A DNA stretch of 64,000 bases from Acephala macrosclerotiorum. Lineage: Eukaryota; Ascomycota; Leotiomycetes; Helotiales; Mollisiaceae. Below the pieces are notes generated by a model. It was not told the DNA's origin, searched no databases, and saw only the letters and a list, made by a program, of their open reading frames with translations. The stretch covers positions 62,001 through 126,000 of the forward strand of contig MU119286.1 of the NCBI GenBank assembly GCA_014904845.1. Direction: 5' to 3'. The stretch's first letter is position 1. Every line of letters starts with the position of its first letter. Both the position numbers and the translations under genes were made by a program. This document shows positions 53,117 to 64,000 of the stretch, piece after piece.

Positions 53117-55231
53117 ACCGGACTCCTTTCTTGATAAAACGGAGAAAGGTCATGTGCCAAAGGGTCGTCACGTTATGTATACTTACCTCTTCTTACATAT
53201 TTATCCCTTATAGAGATGGATTACCTCGCAAGGGGCGATCCGAATTGCGCTGAATCGACGTGACCTAACGTCAATCCAGTATTCTAATCCTCTCTGAGTT
53301 CTTTCCATACAGTCGCCCCCATGCACCAAACGCCACGGACACAATTACGCCAGTATATCCAGGGAATATAGGAGGTCAGTTGGTACAAAGCTTGAACCGC
53401 ACGCCCAGAGCTCCAGGAAATGTAACGCCTGAAGAGTTCACCACCCCGGGAAATGGTCCGGCTGATATACCTTACGCATGCTAAGACCTAAGTGACTTCT
53501 ATCACATACTATCTTCCCGCCTTGGTCAAACAGGCCTCAGGAACCTTAGGCCTCTCTGGTGGAAGGTTCAGTAAAGGTTCATAAGCGTGGATTGTGTGGA
53601 TTCGCAACATTGATGCAACGAGACAAGCATTTTGGACTGGACTCGAAAGTCTCGGCTTCAGCCGACTGTGGGCAGTGAACGATGGTCCCAAAGATTAAAC
53701 TCGGCTAAGCAGCTAAAATTAAGCATTTCAGCATGATACCCGGCTTTGTGAATCATCCCCTTTAAATAAGGATCCTGCGTGAACTTTCGGACCCCTGGCT
53801 CATATTCACCTACCTAGGAGCCAGCATCCTGGGTTTTCGGTGCTGATACAAAATAAATAACCTCGCACGTTTCAGACGGAACAAATCCGAGAAAGAGGCG
53901 GCAAGGAGGAATTGTGTGGTCCTCTTCAAGTGCGGAAGTGGAAGGGACGACTAGAAATTTCTTTACCTGATGGTGTGACTCACACGCAGATTGTCTCCAT
54001 AAATCAACTGCATCCCCACAAAAAGAGGTGGTATTGATTTCGATGGTCAGGATTAGTAAGGGTTGTTTCTATTAAAAACTCTACTAAGCGGCTCAAAACG
54101 CGTAATTACAAAGCATGTAAAAAAGCGCTTGAAAAAAACGCGATTTATAATAAAAAATATTTTATATATAATTATTTCGAATTAAATATTAAAATAAAAT
54201 TTAATAAATTATATTAATTAATCCGTTTAATATAAAAAATATATAAAATCGAATATTATTAATTAAATAAATTAATAAAATATAATATTAATTTTTATTA
54301 AATTGCGCGTTTATATCGTAATACGAATTATTTTTAAAATATATAATTTTTATTATTAATTAAATAAAAAAATAAAATTATAAAATTATAATTTGTTTTT
54401 TTATTTATAATTTAATTTATAAAATATTATTTTTAAATTGAAAAAAAGTTTTTATTTATATTATTTAATTTTTTTGTTAAAATATTATAATTTCTTTATA
54501 ATTATAATAAATTATTTATAAAATTTAAAATTAATTTATTAAAAAGTTTTTAAAAAAATAAAAATCTAAAATACGAAGGTTATAAAAGCGGTATATTAAA
54601 AGAAGTAGCCCAAAGTAAAGGGTTTCGCTTTAACCTTTCTTTGTATATAACTAAGGCTAGTTTGTAAAAATGAGTCCGCGGCCAGACGTTCGGCATAATT
54701 TGGTTAGTAGCGAGTCCATGCAGGGTACACAATAACGCATACCAGATTCGCGGACAATTGAATGGACCAACTTCGGTACACTACTACTTCCGCCAATCTA
54801 CACGTGGGGTGGTCACATATTACTCGTTAGGTATTTGGCCAACAGGCTTTCCGTGTTGTCCCGCTACCTTAATCGGCAAGGTAATCGAAGCCCCACCTCC
54901 CCCCAGCAACGAAGTTCATGAATGCGGGGTCAAGCGGGCTAATATGCCGCCTTACAAGATTTCGAGCCCGTTATACGGAAAAGACTAAAGTTTCGTAATC
55001 CGGACGAGCTTTGCTACGGGATAATTAATTGACCATGCACAAAGTTTCTCCGAGAATCTATCTTAACTTTATTCCTAACATAAATCTTGCTGCCGATAAC
55101 ATGCCTCGTAGTTTTAGCGATCTAGCTCTGTCATCGTCTTTGAGCAAACCAAAGCTTGATTATCTCACATCTTTTGCGTGTCTTCCTCAATCTTGCTGTT
55201 CCAATACATTTGCACTACGTCAGACGTCATC
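53117..55231. other. Intergenic region, 2.1 kb, with an AT island
   Basis: Apart from the AT island at 54070-54650 there are only short frames without motifs. Splits the cluster between the regulator and the second SDR. Confidence 0.5.
54070..54650. repeat. AT-rich island, likely RIP-degraded repeat
   Basis: About 500 bp of nearly pure A/T with a few CG pairs at the left end. The right edge (GAAGTAGCCCAAAGTAAAGGG near 54600) loosely resembles the right edge of the island at 33060-33620, so both may derive from one family. Alignment by eye is weak. Confidence 0.4.
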
Positions 55232-56534
55232 ATGGGGCTCAATCTACCAGGGTAGGTGTTTCACCTGATTTATACTGCGTTGGTAGTGGGCAAGATACTA
55301 ACTTGTCTTATCAACGATAGCGTTGCTTTTGTAACTGGCGCAGGTGGCAGCATTGGTCGGGCCGTCGTCCTTCAATTCGCCCGTGATGGGTGTTCTAAAA
55401 TAATTGGTCTCGACATCTCACAAGCCAGCCTGAGCGAGACAACATCCGCCCTCCATACTCTTTTCCCACAAGTCGAATTCTTAGAAATCATCGCCAACAT
55501 GGCTGATGAGGAGCAAGTCAAATCCGCTTTCGAAAGGGCCGTGACAAAGTTTGGGCGTATTGATTATGCCGTAAACAATGCTGCTGTTTCGTCTCCTTTC
55601 ACGGGCACGGCAGATTCAGACTTGGCACAGCTGAGGAGGAGTGTTTCAATTAATTTAGAGGGGACGTGGCTTTGTGAGCGTGAGGAGCTAAGATTAATGA
55701 TGAAACAAGAGCTGTTGTCAACACCAGAGGCTCTGTAGGTGTCGACTCGCTCATATTCTGTCCTAAGTTTTCGGAGCCAGGGGATTCTAATCGATCCTCA
55801 AGATGGAGACTAACGGCACTCTAGGGCTGGTCGAGGGAAATCTAGGGGATCAATTATCAATATCGATTCTATTCTAGGCCTCTTAGCGATGCCCGGCAAC
55901 GGCATCTATACGATCACAAAGCACGGTTCGTATATGAGCGTGCAAGTCTAATGTAAACTGTAACTGATACTGCAGTGGAATAATAGCTCTTCTGGGAATG
56001 GTCAAGACAGATGCATTGGATTATGCAAAGCAAGGGATCCGAGTAAATGCAATTTGTCCCGGGTAAGCGTTCATACACGACTTCCGTATAGATTTCTATT
56101 CTTATGAAGTACATTACCTTTGTACAAAACAAATTCAGTGCAATTGCTCACTATTTGTCTGCTAGGTTCGTCGACACGCCTCTGGTCACTGCAGAAATCA
56201 GAAATCTCGTAAGCTCTTTCAGTTTTAACCCATCAAATACGCAGATCGACACAGCTTTATATCGCTATCTCAAGCCCTGCTTTATTCCTTGCAGAGTAGC
56301 CTTTGCTGACTGAACGGCGCAGCTGAGGCCAAGTATTGATAAGACTCCAATGGGCCGCCTCGCCAATGCTCAGGAGATTGCAGACTCTGTGGTCTTTCTG
56401 GCAAGTGATCGTGCGAGTTACATCACGGGCAGTTCTTTGGTGGTGAGCCGCACCCCTTTTTCTCAATAAGAAGTGATATGATTGTTACTAACAATATGAT
56501 TTACAAGATTGATGGTGGATACACCGCACAATAA
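55232..56534 (+). CDS. Second short-chain dehydrogenase/reductase, seven exons
   Basis: Exons 55232-55251, 55321-55734, 55825-55929, 55976-56062, 56166-56208, 56323-56442, 56508-56534; all introns GT-AG, 46-114 nt; 271 aa. TGAGGSIG (cofactor loop, from Thr12), LDIS at the end of strand 2, NNAAVSS, catalytic Ser160 in NIDSILG, Tyr173 and Lys177 in YTITK, then ICPGFVDTPLV and ITGSSLVIDGGYTAQ at the C-terminus. The Asp in GLDIS suggests NAD(H) preference. All key residues are present, and every exon join restores a conserved SDR block, so the gene looks functional despite its setting between AT islands. It may belong to the cluster but lies 2.1 kb from the regulator. Confidence 0.87.
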
Positions 56535-57937
56535 AAGTATTTCTGTGAATTGAACCTGGGCAGATTTCCATTTATAAATAATTAAAAATACGGAAATATA
56601 TATTTATTTCGCAGTTTAATAAAAAGTATTTATTTAATATTTTTAATAAAAATTATAATAATTTAAAAATTTCGAAGAATTCTAAGAATTGAAAATACTA
56701 TTGCATTATAAAATGAGGCTTGGAAACTAGTCAAAAGTATAATAGCAATTATTGAAGTGCTAATTGCGGCCTATTATAACTTGAGCCGTAACAGCAGTTC
56801 GAAGGAGCAAAGTCGTGATTGTAATTGACCGAGTAACCTATCCTAAGAGGATAATCGAATACCAAACGCGGTTTTGGAGTGTGCCATTTTAAAGAAAATA
56901 TAAAAATGCGATACAAGCTAGGATCAACACCGTGCCGCAGACAAGGCTACGATAGCATACTACACAAGACTTCTCTGAAGTGTGATATTCCGCATCATTT
57001 TATTGAGAGTGTTAATCACCTGAGCTTGTACCAAAGATGCTACGAGCCAAGAGACCGGAAAACGTTTCGTAGAGACAGACAGGAGCCTCCATATGTACTC
57101 AAGCCTTGCAGATAACTACCATTGAGGCTTGGGTCATCCGACTAAACCTTGATGCAATTCAAAACCATCAAACGGCACGTAATTAAGTGGATTGAAGAGG
57201 CTGAAATAGGAGTTCCTGAGGCAATCTTGGCAGACTCGATTCGGATGGAGGGGTAGCAATGGCGTTCCTCATTTCAGCTTGAATATGGCACCAAGCCATT
57301 CAGGATCCAAGAGCAGGACTTGGTACGTTCAAAACAGAAGCCAAGTATCCCAAACTCTGAACATGGAAACGTCCAGCTCTTCGCCTTTCAGCGTAGCGTG
57401 TAGTCACGTGATATCAAGTCAACAGGATCGTAGCATGAGCTTTAACAAGTACTGAAGCAGTACTCAAAATGAATTGAATCATCCCACATTTGATCCTGGA
57501 AGCAAGAGACGTCTGGAATAATAAGGGTTTTTATTGTAGATTTCCCCATCCCCAAACTCAGATTAACTCACAAGAACCTTCTCGGCTGAAGCGCGATGCA
57601 TGTCTCTTGCTCACTTGAGCGCGTGTTTCGAAGTCCTCTCCTTAAATTTGCCGTGGCTGGTTTCCAATTCCTGAGGCTGTGAATATACAGTGTAGAAAGA
57701 TGATGATGGAAGGAGGAGGAAGAGGTCGCCTTCCTGCACGTGCATTGGTCCCACTTTCGCTTCATCGACGCCAATGACTCGTGTATCTCAAAACTTTTCC
57801 AGAACTTCCGCCTTGTTTCAAAAAAAACTCTCGACTGCGCATCACAATCAGACAAGAGATCTCAACAAGGACAATTAAATTTTTCTTCAGCCCACATTGC
57901 ATTTGCTCTTGCCAAACGGGCACTCAGAGACCTCGAA
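56535..57937. other. Intergenic region, 1.4 kb
   Basis: A short AT-rich patch at about 56560-56710, then unremarkable sequence. CACGTG occurs near 57406 and 57737. No gene supported. Confidence 0.5.
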
Positions 57938-59707
57938 ATGGACTCCGCATGGAAATACACGCAATACAGCCCCTCGTCAGCCTGCGAAATCTCACCCCCA
58001 CTCCGCCTGGACCCCGATGTTTGTACCTCTGGGGGACGCAAACGCTAGCTCACATTCCCCCTTTCCAGCCTCGCTAATCATCAAATCTAGCGATTCACAA
58101 GCGAAAGTCAGGAAGTAATCGATTTCACCCAGCTTCTGACCACTCTTCCGTACGATCCAGAAACATGGCTCAATCGTGGCAATTGTCTAAGACTCCTTGG
58201 GTACCCAGAGCTTGCGCTTGGAGATGCGTATAAAGCTCGCCTCTTGGTTGAAGCCGGCCTTGAGGAGTTGACCACTCCGACGGAATTAGGAAAGGAAGTA
58301 AGGAAAGCCTGCAGAAAAAAGACCTACGAGCAACATACTACCGACCCCGCATGGATGAAATGGGCCTCCACCGTCTCAACCCCGGAATTGCTCACCCAAA
58401 GAGCTACAGACATGTTGAAGCGTCTCGAACTCCAAATCTGGACAGAGTTGATGGAAGGACTAATGGCAGCGAATTGCTGTGGTGATTATGTCCGGATGAG
58501 TAGAGAAGCGGTGGACAAGTTTCCTAATGATGAGTTCTTCCCGAGTGAAGTCAAGAATGCGGATGCGTGGTTCGGGCAACGGGAAAAGATCTTAGAAGGC
58601 GTTCTGGAGAGGGGAGAGATGAATCAGGATCAGACGGAGACTACGTTGGTAAATGGCGGGGTGTATCCTACTGCGTATCCATTTATGGGTGACGAGTTCT
58701 TGGTCAGGGATGAGAAGGTATTCGAGGGGATCGAAGCAGACTTCAAGAGAGTGAGCACGAATTGCACAGTCATCAGATCTACTATTCGCAACACTCCAGG
58801 CGCAGAAGGCGTCGCAGCAACAACAGAAGATGATTGCATTGGCGCCATTGCGACGAGAGATATCATTGCGGGCGAGATACTCTTAATCGACGGCATGTCT
58901 TCTGGTACTGTCGGCGTCGATGCGGATCCCAGCGGGTGTCCCACCTGTTGCGCCAGACCTGTCAAGAACTTCTTCAACAGCTGCTGCTCGGTCCTCTACT
59001 GCTCGCAAGTCTGCGCTGACACCGCCTTCACAACATTCCACGCCCCCATCTGCGGAAAAGATTTCGAGTACCTATACACCGCTGCAAGAAATGCAACCAT
59101 GACAACAGACCTCTCCCTCGACGCCCTCCTCTTGATGCGTGTCCTAGCCCTCAGCATCGAAGAAGACGCTCCTCATCCTCTTCAAAGCAAGGTCCTCGTT
59201 CGACTCACCCCCGCATATGGATTCAAACACCCCAACCTCATCATCTTCAATTTCCTCGACCACATCATAACTCCCATCACCATCCTGCAGACCCTCGGCA
59301 TCAACATCTTCACTTCCCCTCTCTACGACACCTGGGTCCTCCACACCATCAAATGCCGTCTCCAAAACAACAAACACGGACAAACCCTTGGGGATTGGCC
59401 CGGTACTAGTATCAGTGGATTGTACAGTATGTTGAATCATAGCTGTGCGCCGAATGTGGATTGGAGGCATGATGGAGCGAGTAGTGAGGTTACGATGTTT
59501 GCTACGAGGGATTGTGTGAAAGGAGAGGAACTTTGCATTAGTTACATTGGGGCCAATGGGAACGAAATGAGTGTTGTGGAGAGAAGAAGGAAATTGATGG
59601 GATGGTTTGGGATGAATTGTAGGTGTGGGAAGTGTGTTGAGGAGTCTGCGAAGAAGATGGGTGCGAGTCTTCCTCTGATAGCGAACTTGAGTACCGCCCC
59701 TAACTGA
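57938..59707 (+). CDS. SET-domain protein with MYND-like zinc finger (SMYD-type)
   Basis: Exon 1 57938-58018, exon 2 58091-59707, intron 72 nt (GTTTGT donor, CTAAT branch point, CTAG acceptor); 565 aa. Residues about 30-75 form a TPR-like helix pair (LPYDPETWLNRGNCLRLLGYPELALGDAYKARLL). A split SET domain begins near 265-285, is interrupted by a Cys-rich finger from Cys310 (CPTCC, CC, YCSQVC, HxxxC) and resumes with NHSCAPN (476-482), GEELCISYIG and a post-SET-like CRCGKC (537-542). This arrangement is typical of SMYD-type lysine methyltransferases; fungal members can act on histones or other proteins. NHSC and the terminal tyrosine (SYIG) are intact, so activity is plausible. The first exon is the least certain part. 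Confidence 0.85.
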
Positions 59708-60154
59708 GGTAGTCACTCACTCATGACAAACTTTCTCTAATCACATAGATAATTTAAATATATCTTAAGCGTAAATCTTCACAAAAGACGCTCCTCGCTG
59801 CTTAAAGAAGATCTGTGCCAGCGCTCATACCTCCCGTCCTACCAGTAAATGATGTGAGATTTTAGGAGCGTTTGAGATATCGCTTGCGCCAAAGCCCTAT
59901 CCCTGGCATCCGCTCGTAAAGGGCTACCTTTCGAACCCTGTACACCCACCTGCTTGATGGTAAAGTGATTCTGTGCCACAATTGGGCGTTCCGATTACTA
60001 ACACCGCCGCCGCTAATCGACTCGAGCAGTCGTCCACCAGATCCTTAAAACATCTTCCCCTTCCCATCAACAACGTCAACGCACCATGCGTTTACGCGAT
60101 TGCAAGAGAAACTTCAACATTTCGAGTTTTAAGTAGACTTGTTTAGGGCTCAGA
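59708..60154. other. Intergenic region
   Basis: About 450 bp between two same-strand genes; no gene or repeat recognised. Confidence 0.55.
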
Positions 60155-61939
60155 ATGCGGCAGCAGACGGTCGCCGTTATTGGCGCAGGTGAGGTTCCAG
60201 ATCGCTGCGGCGGAGATTCTTGATGCTGACACCACATGACCAGGCTCCAGCGGGCTGTCCATGCTAAAGACCCTTCGCGAAGATGGTTTCAGGACCACAT
60301 GTTACGAGCGAAGGAGTCAAGTCGGTGGCTTGTGGGCATATACAGATGATAAATCGATGACCACCGCGCTTCCTAGTGAGCATACCCGTTGCGCACGAGA
60401 TTCGTGGTTCTGGTTAACGAGAGTTAGGTACCACAGCAAACATCAGCAAATATACCTGCGGCATGTCGGACTTTCCAATGCCAGACAGTACAGCCCCTCA
60501 AATCTCACTTTGGAGTCCACTTTACTTACGAAGATCTAGAGTATCCTCATTACTTGTCTCAAGAACAATTTTGGGAGTATATCGAGTCGTACGCGAAGCA
60601 TTTTGATATGCACAAGGACATTGTGTTCAATGCATCTGTGAAGGCGGTGTCTAGAAATAAAGACGACAGCAAGTGGCGGCTACACGCTATCATAGATGGA
60701 GAGTCTCGAGTTGAAGAGTACGACAAGGTAGCATTCTGCCACGGATACCAAACGAAAGCGAACATGCCAGTCTTTGAAGGCGTCGAGAAATTTGAGGGGT
60801 CAATTATCCATACTCAAGAGTTCAGAATGTGAGTGATTGCGAACCAAAACAGCCAGTTCCGTACTCATCACTTCAGGTCGGACGAATTTAAAGGGAGGAA
60901 AGTCGTCGTGGTCGGTGTATCGAGCACCGCTTCCGATGTCATTGCTGCGCTTCTACCGGTCGCATCAAAGCTCTATATGTCTCACCGACGAGGAGCACTT
61001 ATTCTCCCCAAATGGCGGAAAGGCTTCCCTCCAGATTTGTTGTCCAGCTGGCGTCGGCGCCAGATCGCCGCTTTCCTACAACGGACCTTTCCGAATTTCT
61101 CAAGATGGCTATTGGATCGGCTCGTGGGAATCATGATGAAGCAACTATATGGAGAAGTTGATCCAGCCTGGGGACTACTACCACCTCCATCTCTCAGCCT
61201 GTCGCCCCGTGCGTTGTCTGATCACGTTATTCCGGCACTGAAAGATGGGTCCTTGACCTCATTACCAGGAATTAAGTGCTTTACAGGGCCTAAATCGATC
61301 GAGTTCACAGACGGAACCGTCGTCGACAACATTGACGTTGTCATATGCGCGACAGGATACCGGGCCGACTTCAGTGCTGCTCCATTCTTAGAGAAGAGTC
61401 GACCAGCAAACTATGGTGGTCCAGATTTCGTTAGGCTGTGGATGAATCTCTTCCCGCCCAAATATGCTGACTCGATAGTCATGCTTTGCTATTCTGCGTT
61501 CGGGAAGAACAATGGCTTCTCTTTCTCCGACGTGACTTCAATGGCAGTGAGTAACGTGTGGCGTGGTGTCCACCCCACGCCAACGATGGAGGAAATGGAA
61601 AAGCACGTCGACAGTCACCAAGAATGGGTTGCGGCAAGATGGCGCTTGGACCACGATATAGACACATCGATGGTGAAGACTTGGGAATATCAGTCTTTCC
61701 TACATAAAGCTGCTGGTACAGGTATGGAGATTCTCGGTTGGGGTTGGAAGGGCTGGAAGTTCTGGTTCCAGGACCCGAAGATGTCGTACATGATGAATAA
61801 TGGAGTGGAAACCGCGCATGCGTTTCGGTATTTTGAGACGGGAAAGAGGAAGGCCTGGCCAGGAGCAAGAGATGCTATAATACACATGAATGAGTTGGTC
61901 AAGATGTTTCCCATCAAAGAGGAGAAGAAGGCACAATAA
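60155..61939 (+). CDS. Flavin-containing monooxygenase (FMO-like)
   Basis: Exons 60155-60188, 60244-60375, 60428-60487, 60534-60828, 60877-61939; introns of 46-55 nt, all GT-AG; 527 aa. FAD site GAGSSG at residues 10-15, then YERRSQVGGLWAY, MSDFPMPD, and the FMO signature FEGSIIHTQEF (F-x-G-x3-H-x3-F). The second dinucleotide motif reads VVVVGVSSTASD, where a serine replaces the second glycine of GxGxSA; NADPH binding may be altered. VDVVICATGY follows, the usual ATG motif before the last domain. Such enzymes use NADPH and O2 to oxygenate N- or S-atoms or ketones. The cluster TF is 7 kb away; membership is unproven. Confidence 0.88.
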
Positions 61940-62301
61940 GGTTTAGGGTCAGGGAATAATTTTAATTGACCATGGGCAAAAACTTTCTTACACGTGACTA
62001 CTCAGCCCGCAGGTATTCTGCTCTAGGAAAGAGTAGTCCCAGCGACCTTACATAGACCTTCCTGTCTTCTGATGGATTGAGTTCAGAAATAGGCTTGTCA
62101 AATTATTCATCTTGTATATCTGATGAGATGTTCAGTACATTCGTTTTACTTTTGAACTAGGTTTGCATTCGATAGGCAAATCGCAGGCCGTTCTTAGAAA
62201 AGTGGCTGGCTGATGCATCGCCATCTAATGTTACACAGCCTTAGATGACTTCTCGGACCTCACTCTTGCGATGATCTGGGCTGAACATCGGCAAGCGCAG
62301 A
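61940..62301. other. Intergenic region
   Basis: About 360 bp, no gene or repeat recognised. Confidence 0.55.
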
Positions 62302-64000
62302 ATGTCGGACCTTGAAGGCCAAACCTTCAACGTTGAGTCTTGTCGCAAATGCTCCTTCCGTTATGATTTCCTACTCTCAGATAGCAAGATAGTTACCGTC
62401 CTCTGCGGCCAGCCTTCCGAAGTGGCATACAAGGCCGTATCCTATCTCTGGGAGAACACGGAGCCTCTCAAATTGCTGTGCCGGAAATGCTCAGCTTTCA
62501 AAACAATACCAATGCGGGACGTAGGGAAGCTTTGGAACATCCTGGGATTCGTTCGTAGAGGAAGCAAGATCTGGCTTGACGCCCTGTCAATCGACCAAGA
62601 CGATCCCTCCAATTTGGAGGTGCAACTGGCAGTAATGGGAAACATTTATCGCGATGCAAAGGTTGTCTCTGTGATGCTGCCTGCGGAAGATAAGGAGGCT
62701 TATGAGCTACTGAAAATGTTGGGAATTACATCAAACGAAATTGTAAAAAGGAGAGAGGAATTCGGCATGGTACTTGCCGTTCTTCCTAGGACTAGATCGG
62801 AAACTGAATCTCGATTGACACCAGAGGAGCTTGCGCATGAGTACTAACGAATTTTATCTCTGTGGGAATCGAAGATAAGCAAATGGAGTTATTGGAGCAG
62901 AGCATGGACCTTCCAGGAATGGACGATGGCTGCTGAGATCGACATGGCCTGGGAAGGAATCCCAAATCATGGTGGATTCAGAACATCAAGAATGTGATCG
63001 TATCTGCATCTTCTATCATCGGGCACTGGAAAATGCAACATGGAGAAAGACCGTGTCACGAAACGATCCTTCCCGAGCAGTTGAACAGAATGGCGGACGC
63101 CTCGACAAGTCTAAATCTTGTTCGAATGCATTTCCCTTTCCAGAATTTTCTGATTGCAGATGAAGTTGAAGACCCAATGGAACTCAGAAGGCAAACAGCC
63201 TTGTCACAAATTCATTCCATCAGCAGCGGTACAAGCGTCGAAATCTTCAAGGGTGATCGAGAGGCATCTAAACTACGTCGATTGCTCGACCTAGCACTCA
63301 CCTCTGTCGGCATTACCAAACGTAAAGCGAGGTACGAAGCAGATTTAATACACTGTTAGGCTTCAATACGTAATACTAAGTACAGGTACGACAAGAACGA
63401 CAGTATTCATATTGCATTGCAGAAAGTCATAGCAGCTCTCCGACAGGCCGGTATCCAAATCTTCAACTTCCATGCAAATTCTTGTGGAGAAACCGATCTT
63501 AACTTTATGGAGTATGCTGCTGCTCTGAAGCATAGCAACCTTGTTAGTAGAGCGTTTATGTTTGGGGCAGCCGCGTTCGTTGGTCGAGTCGATACCATCA
63601 CCCATATTCGATACTGCCTCGAGCAAGCCGAGAGACCAACCAAACTACCATGCACTGTCGAAGTCCTTCTGTAGAAAGTTGAGGAAGTGGTCCTTTCAAC
63701 CCCAGTCCCTTGCATGAACAAGGGATCGATTCTTCTGGCATTTGGAGATGTCATCGCTGGAACAACCGACGGTGAAGAAGTTCAGGACGTGACTGGTGAG
63801 CTGGAACGATTACTCGAGAATCTCTCTAGAATCTCTTTCTTGAAGCTCCCGACCGTCTTGGGAGTCACTTACTAGACCCATCTCGATCTCTTGTCAAGAT
63901 TCTAGAGTCACATGGGACTTCCCTGCCTGGACGATCATCTCTTCTCGTGCCAATAATTCAAAGCTCTTCATTGCTCGCGAAAGCCTCAATGGTACGCTTG
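62302..64000 (+). pseudogene. HET-domain (heterokaryon incompatibility) gene, broken
   Basis: Starts at ATG 62302 and carries the HET domain: YKAVSYLWEN, IWLDALSIDQDD, VQLAVMGNIYRDAKVVSVMLP. The first frame hits TAA at 62845-62847, but the same frame continues with LSLWES and YWSRAWTFQEW, the last HET block, so TAA stands where CAA is expected. One base is then missing near 62970: the coding moves to another frame with IIGHWKMQHGERP and on to 63331. An intron (GTACGA donor near 63332, ACAG acceptor at 63386) leads to a third exon with TAG at 63672-63674 and again at 63873-63875, both in otherwise good coding. Functional HET proteins trigger cell death on fusion of unlike strains; this copy cannot be complete. 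The gene leaves the window on the right. Confidence 0.75.

Noticed and set aside
54758..54988. 76-codon open frame near the AT island
   Set aside because: No homology signal by eye, no promoter or context; probably chance.
1..64000. tRNA, rRNA and CRISPR features
   Set aside because: No tRNA B-box with matching arms, no rRNA-like block and no regular spacer array noticed; CRISPR would not be expected in a fungus.

Overview
This is a window of nuclear DNA from a filamentous ascomycete (Pezizomycotina). The evidence is short introns of 45-140 nt with CTRAY branch points and fungal-only families (Ppo oxygenase, HET domain, 2EXR and DUF7730 proteins, Zn2Cys6 regulator, deuterolysin). A copia retrotransposon and several relic genes carry C-to-T/G-to-A decay typical of repeat-induced point mutation (RIP). 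The order is not certain; a leotiomycete-like genome is my guess.

Layout. 0-24 kb is gene-rich, ordinary euchromatin: the tail of a deuterolysin, a VIT/vWA protein with GLFG repeats, a DUF2235 hydrolase, a dioxygenase-P450 fusion of the Ppo family, a hypothetical protein, a DUF7730 protein, Mediator subunit 8 and a DUF6914-like protein. 25-34 kb is an AT-rich compartment. It holds a relic gene full of TAG/TGA/TAA codons, a complete but RIP-mutated Ty1/copia element (26171-31660, 139-bp LTRs, 5-bp target duplication), a small secreted cysteine-rich protein and another AT island. 34-43 kb has a GNAT acetyltransferase, a 2EXR protein with an in-frame stop or tiny intron, a secreted ricin-B-type lectin and at least three relic genes.

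43.9-56.5 kb looks like a regulated metabolic cluster: a P450 and a SnoaL-like protein share one divergent promoter, a dimeric alpha/beta-barrel protein and an SDR share another, then come a Zn2Cys6 regulator and a second SDR. No backbone synthase is present, so this is a tailoring or catabolic module or part of a larger cluster. 57.9-64 kb carries a SET/MYND-like protein, a flavin monooxygenase and a broken HET-domain gene that runs off the end.

The most unusual signal is in splicing. By protein continuity I reconstruct about 47 introns. Five need GC-AG borders, and one in the P450 gene has no usable GT/GC-AG solution but a clean AT-AC solution joining the two halves of the heme-binding region. 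Second in interest is a perfectly phased 12-bp array of four ACCCCGC boxes upstream of the cluster regulator. All exon joins were made by eye and need RNA-seq confirmation.
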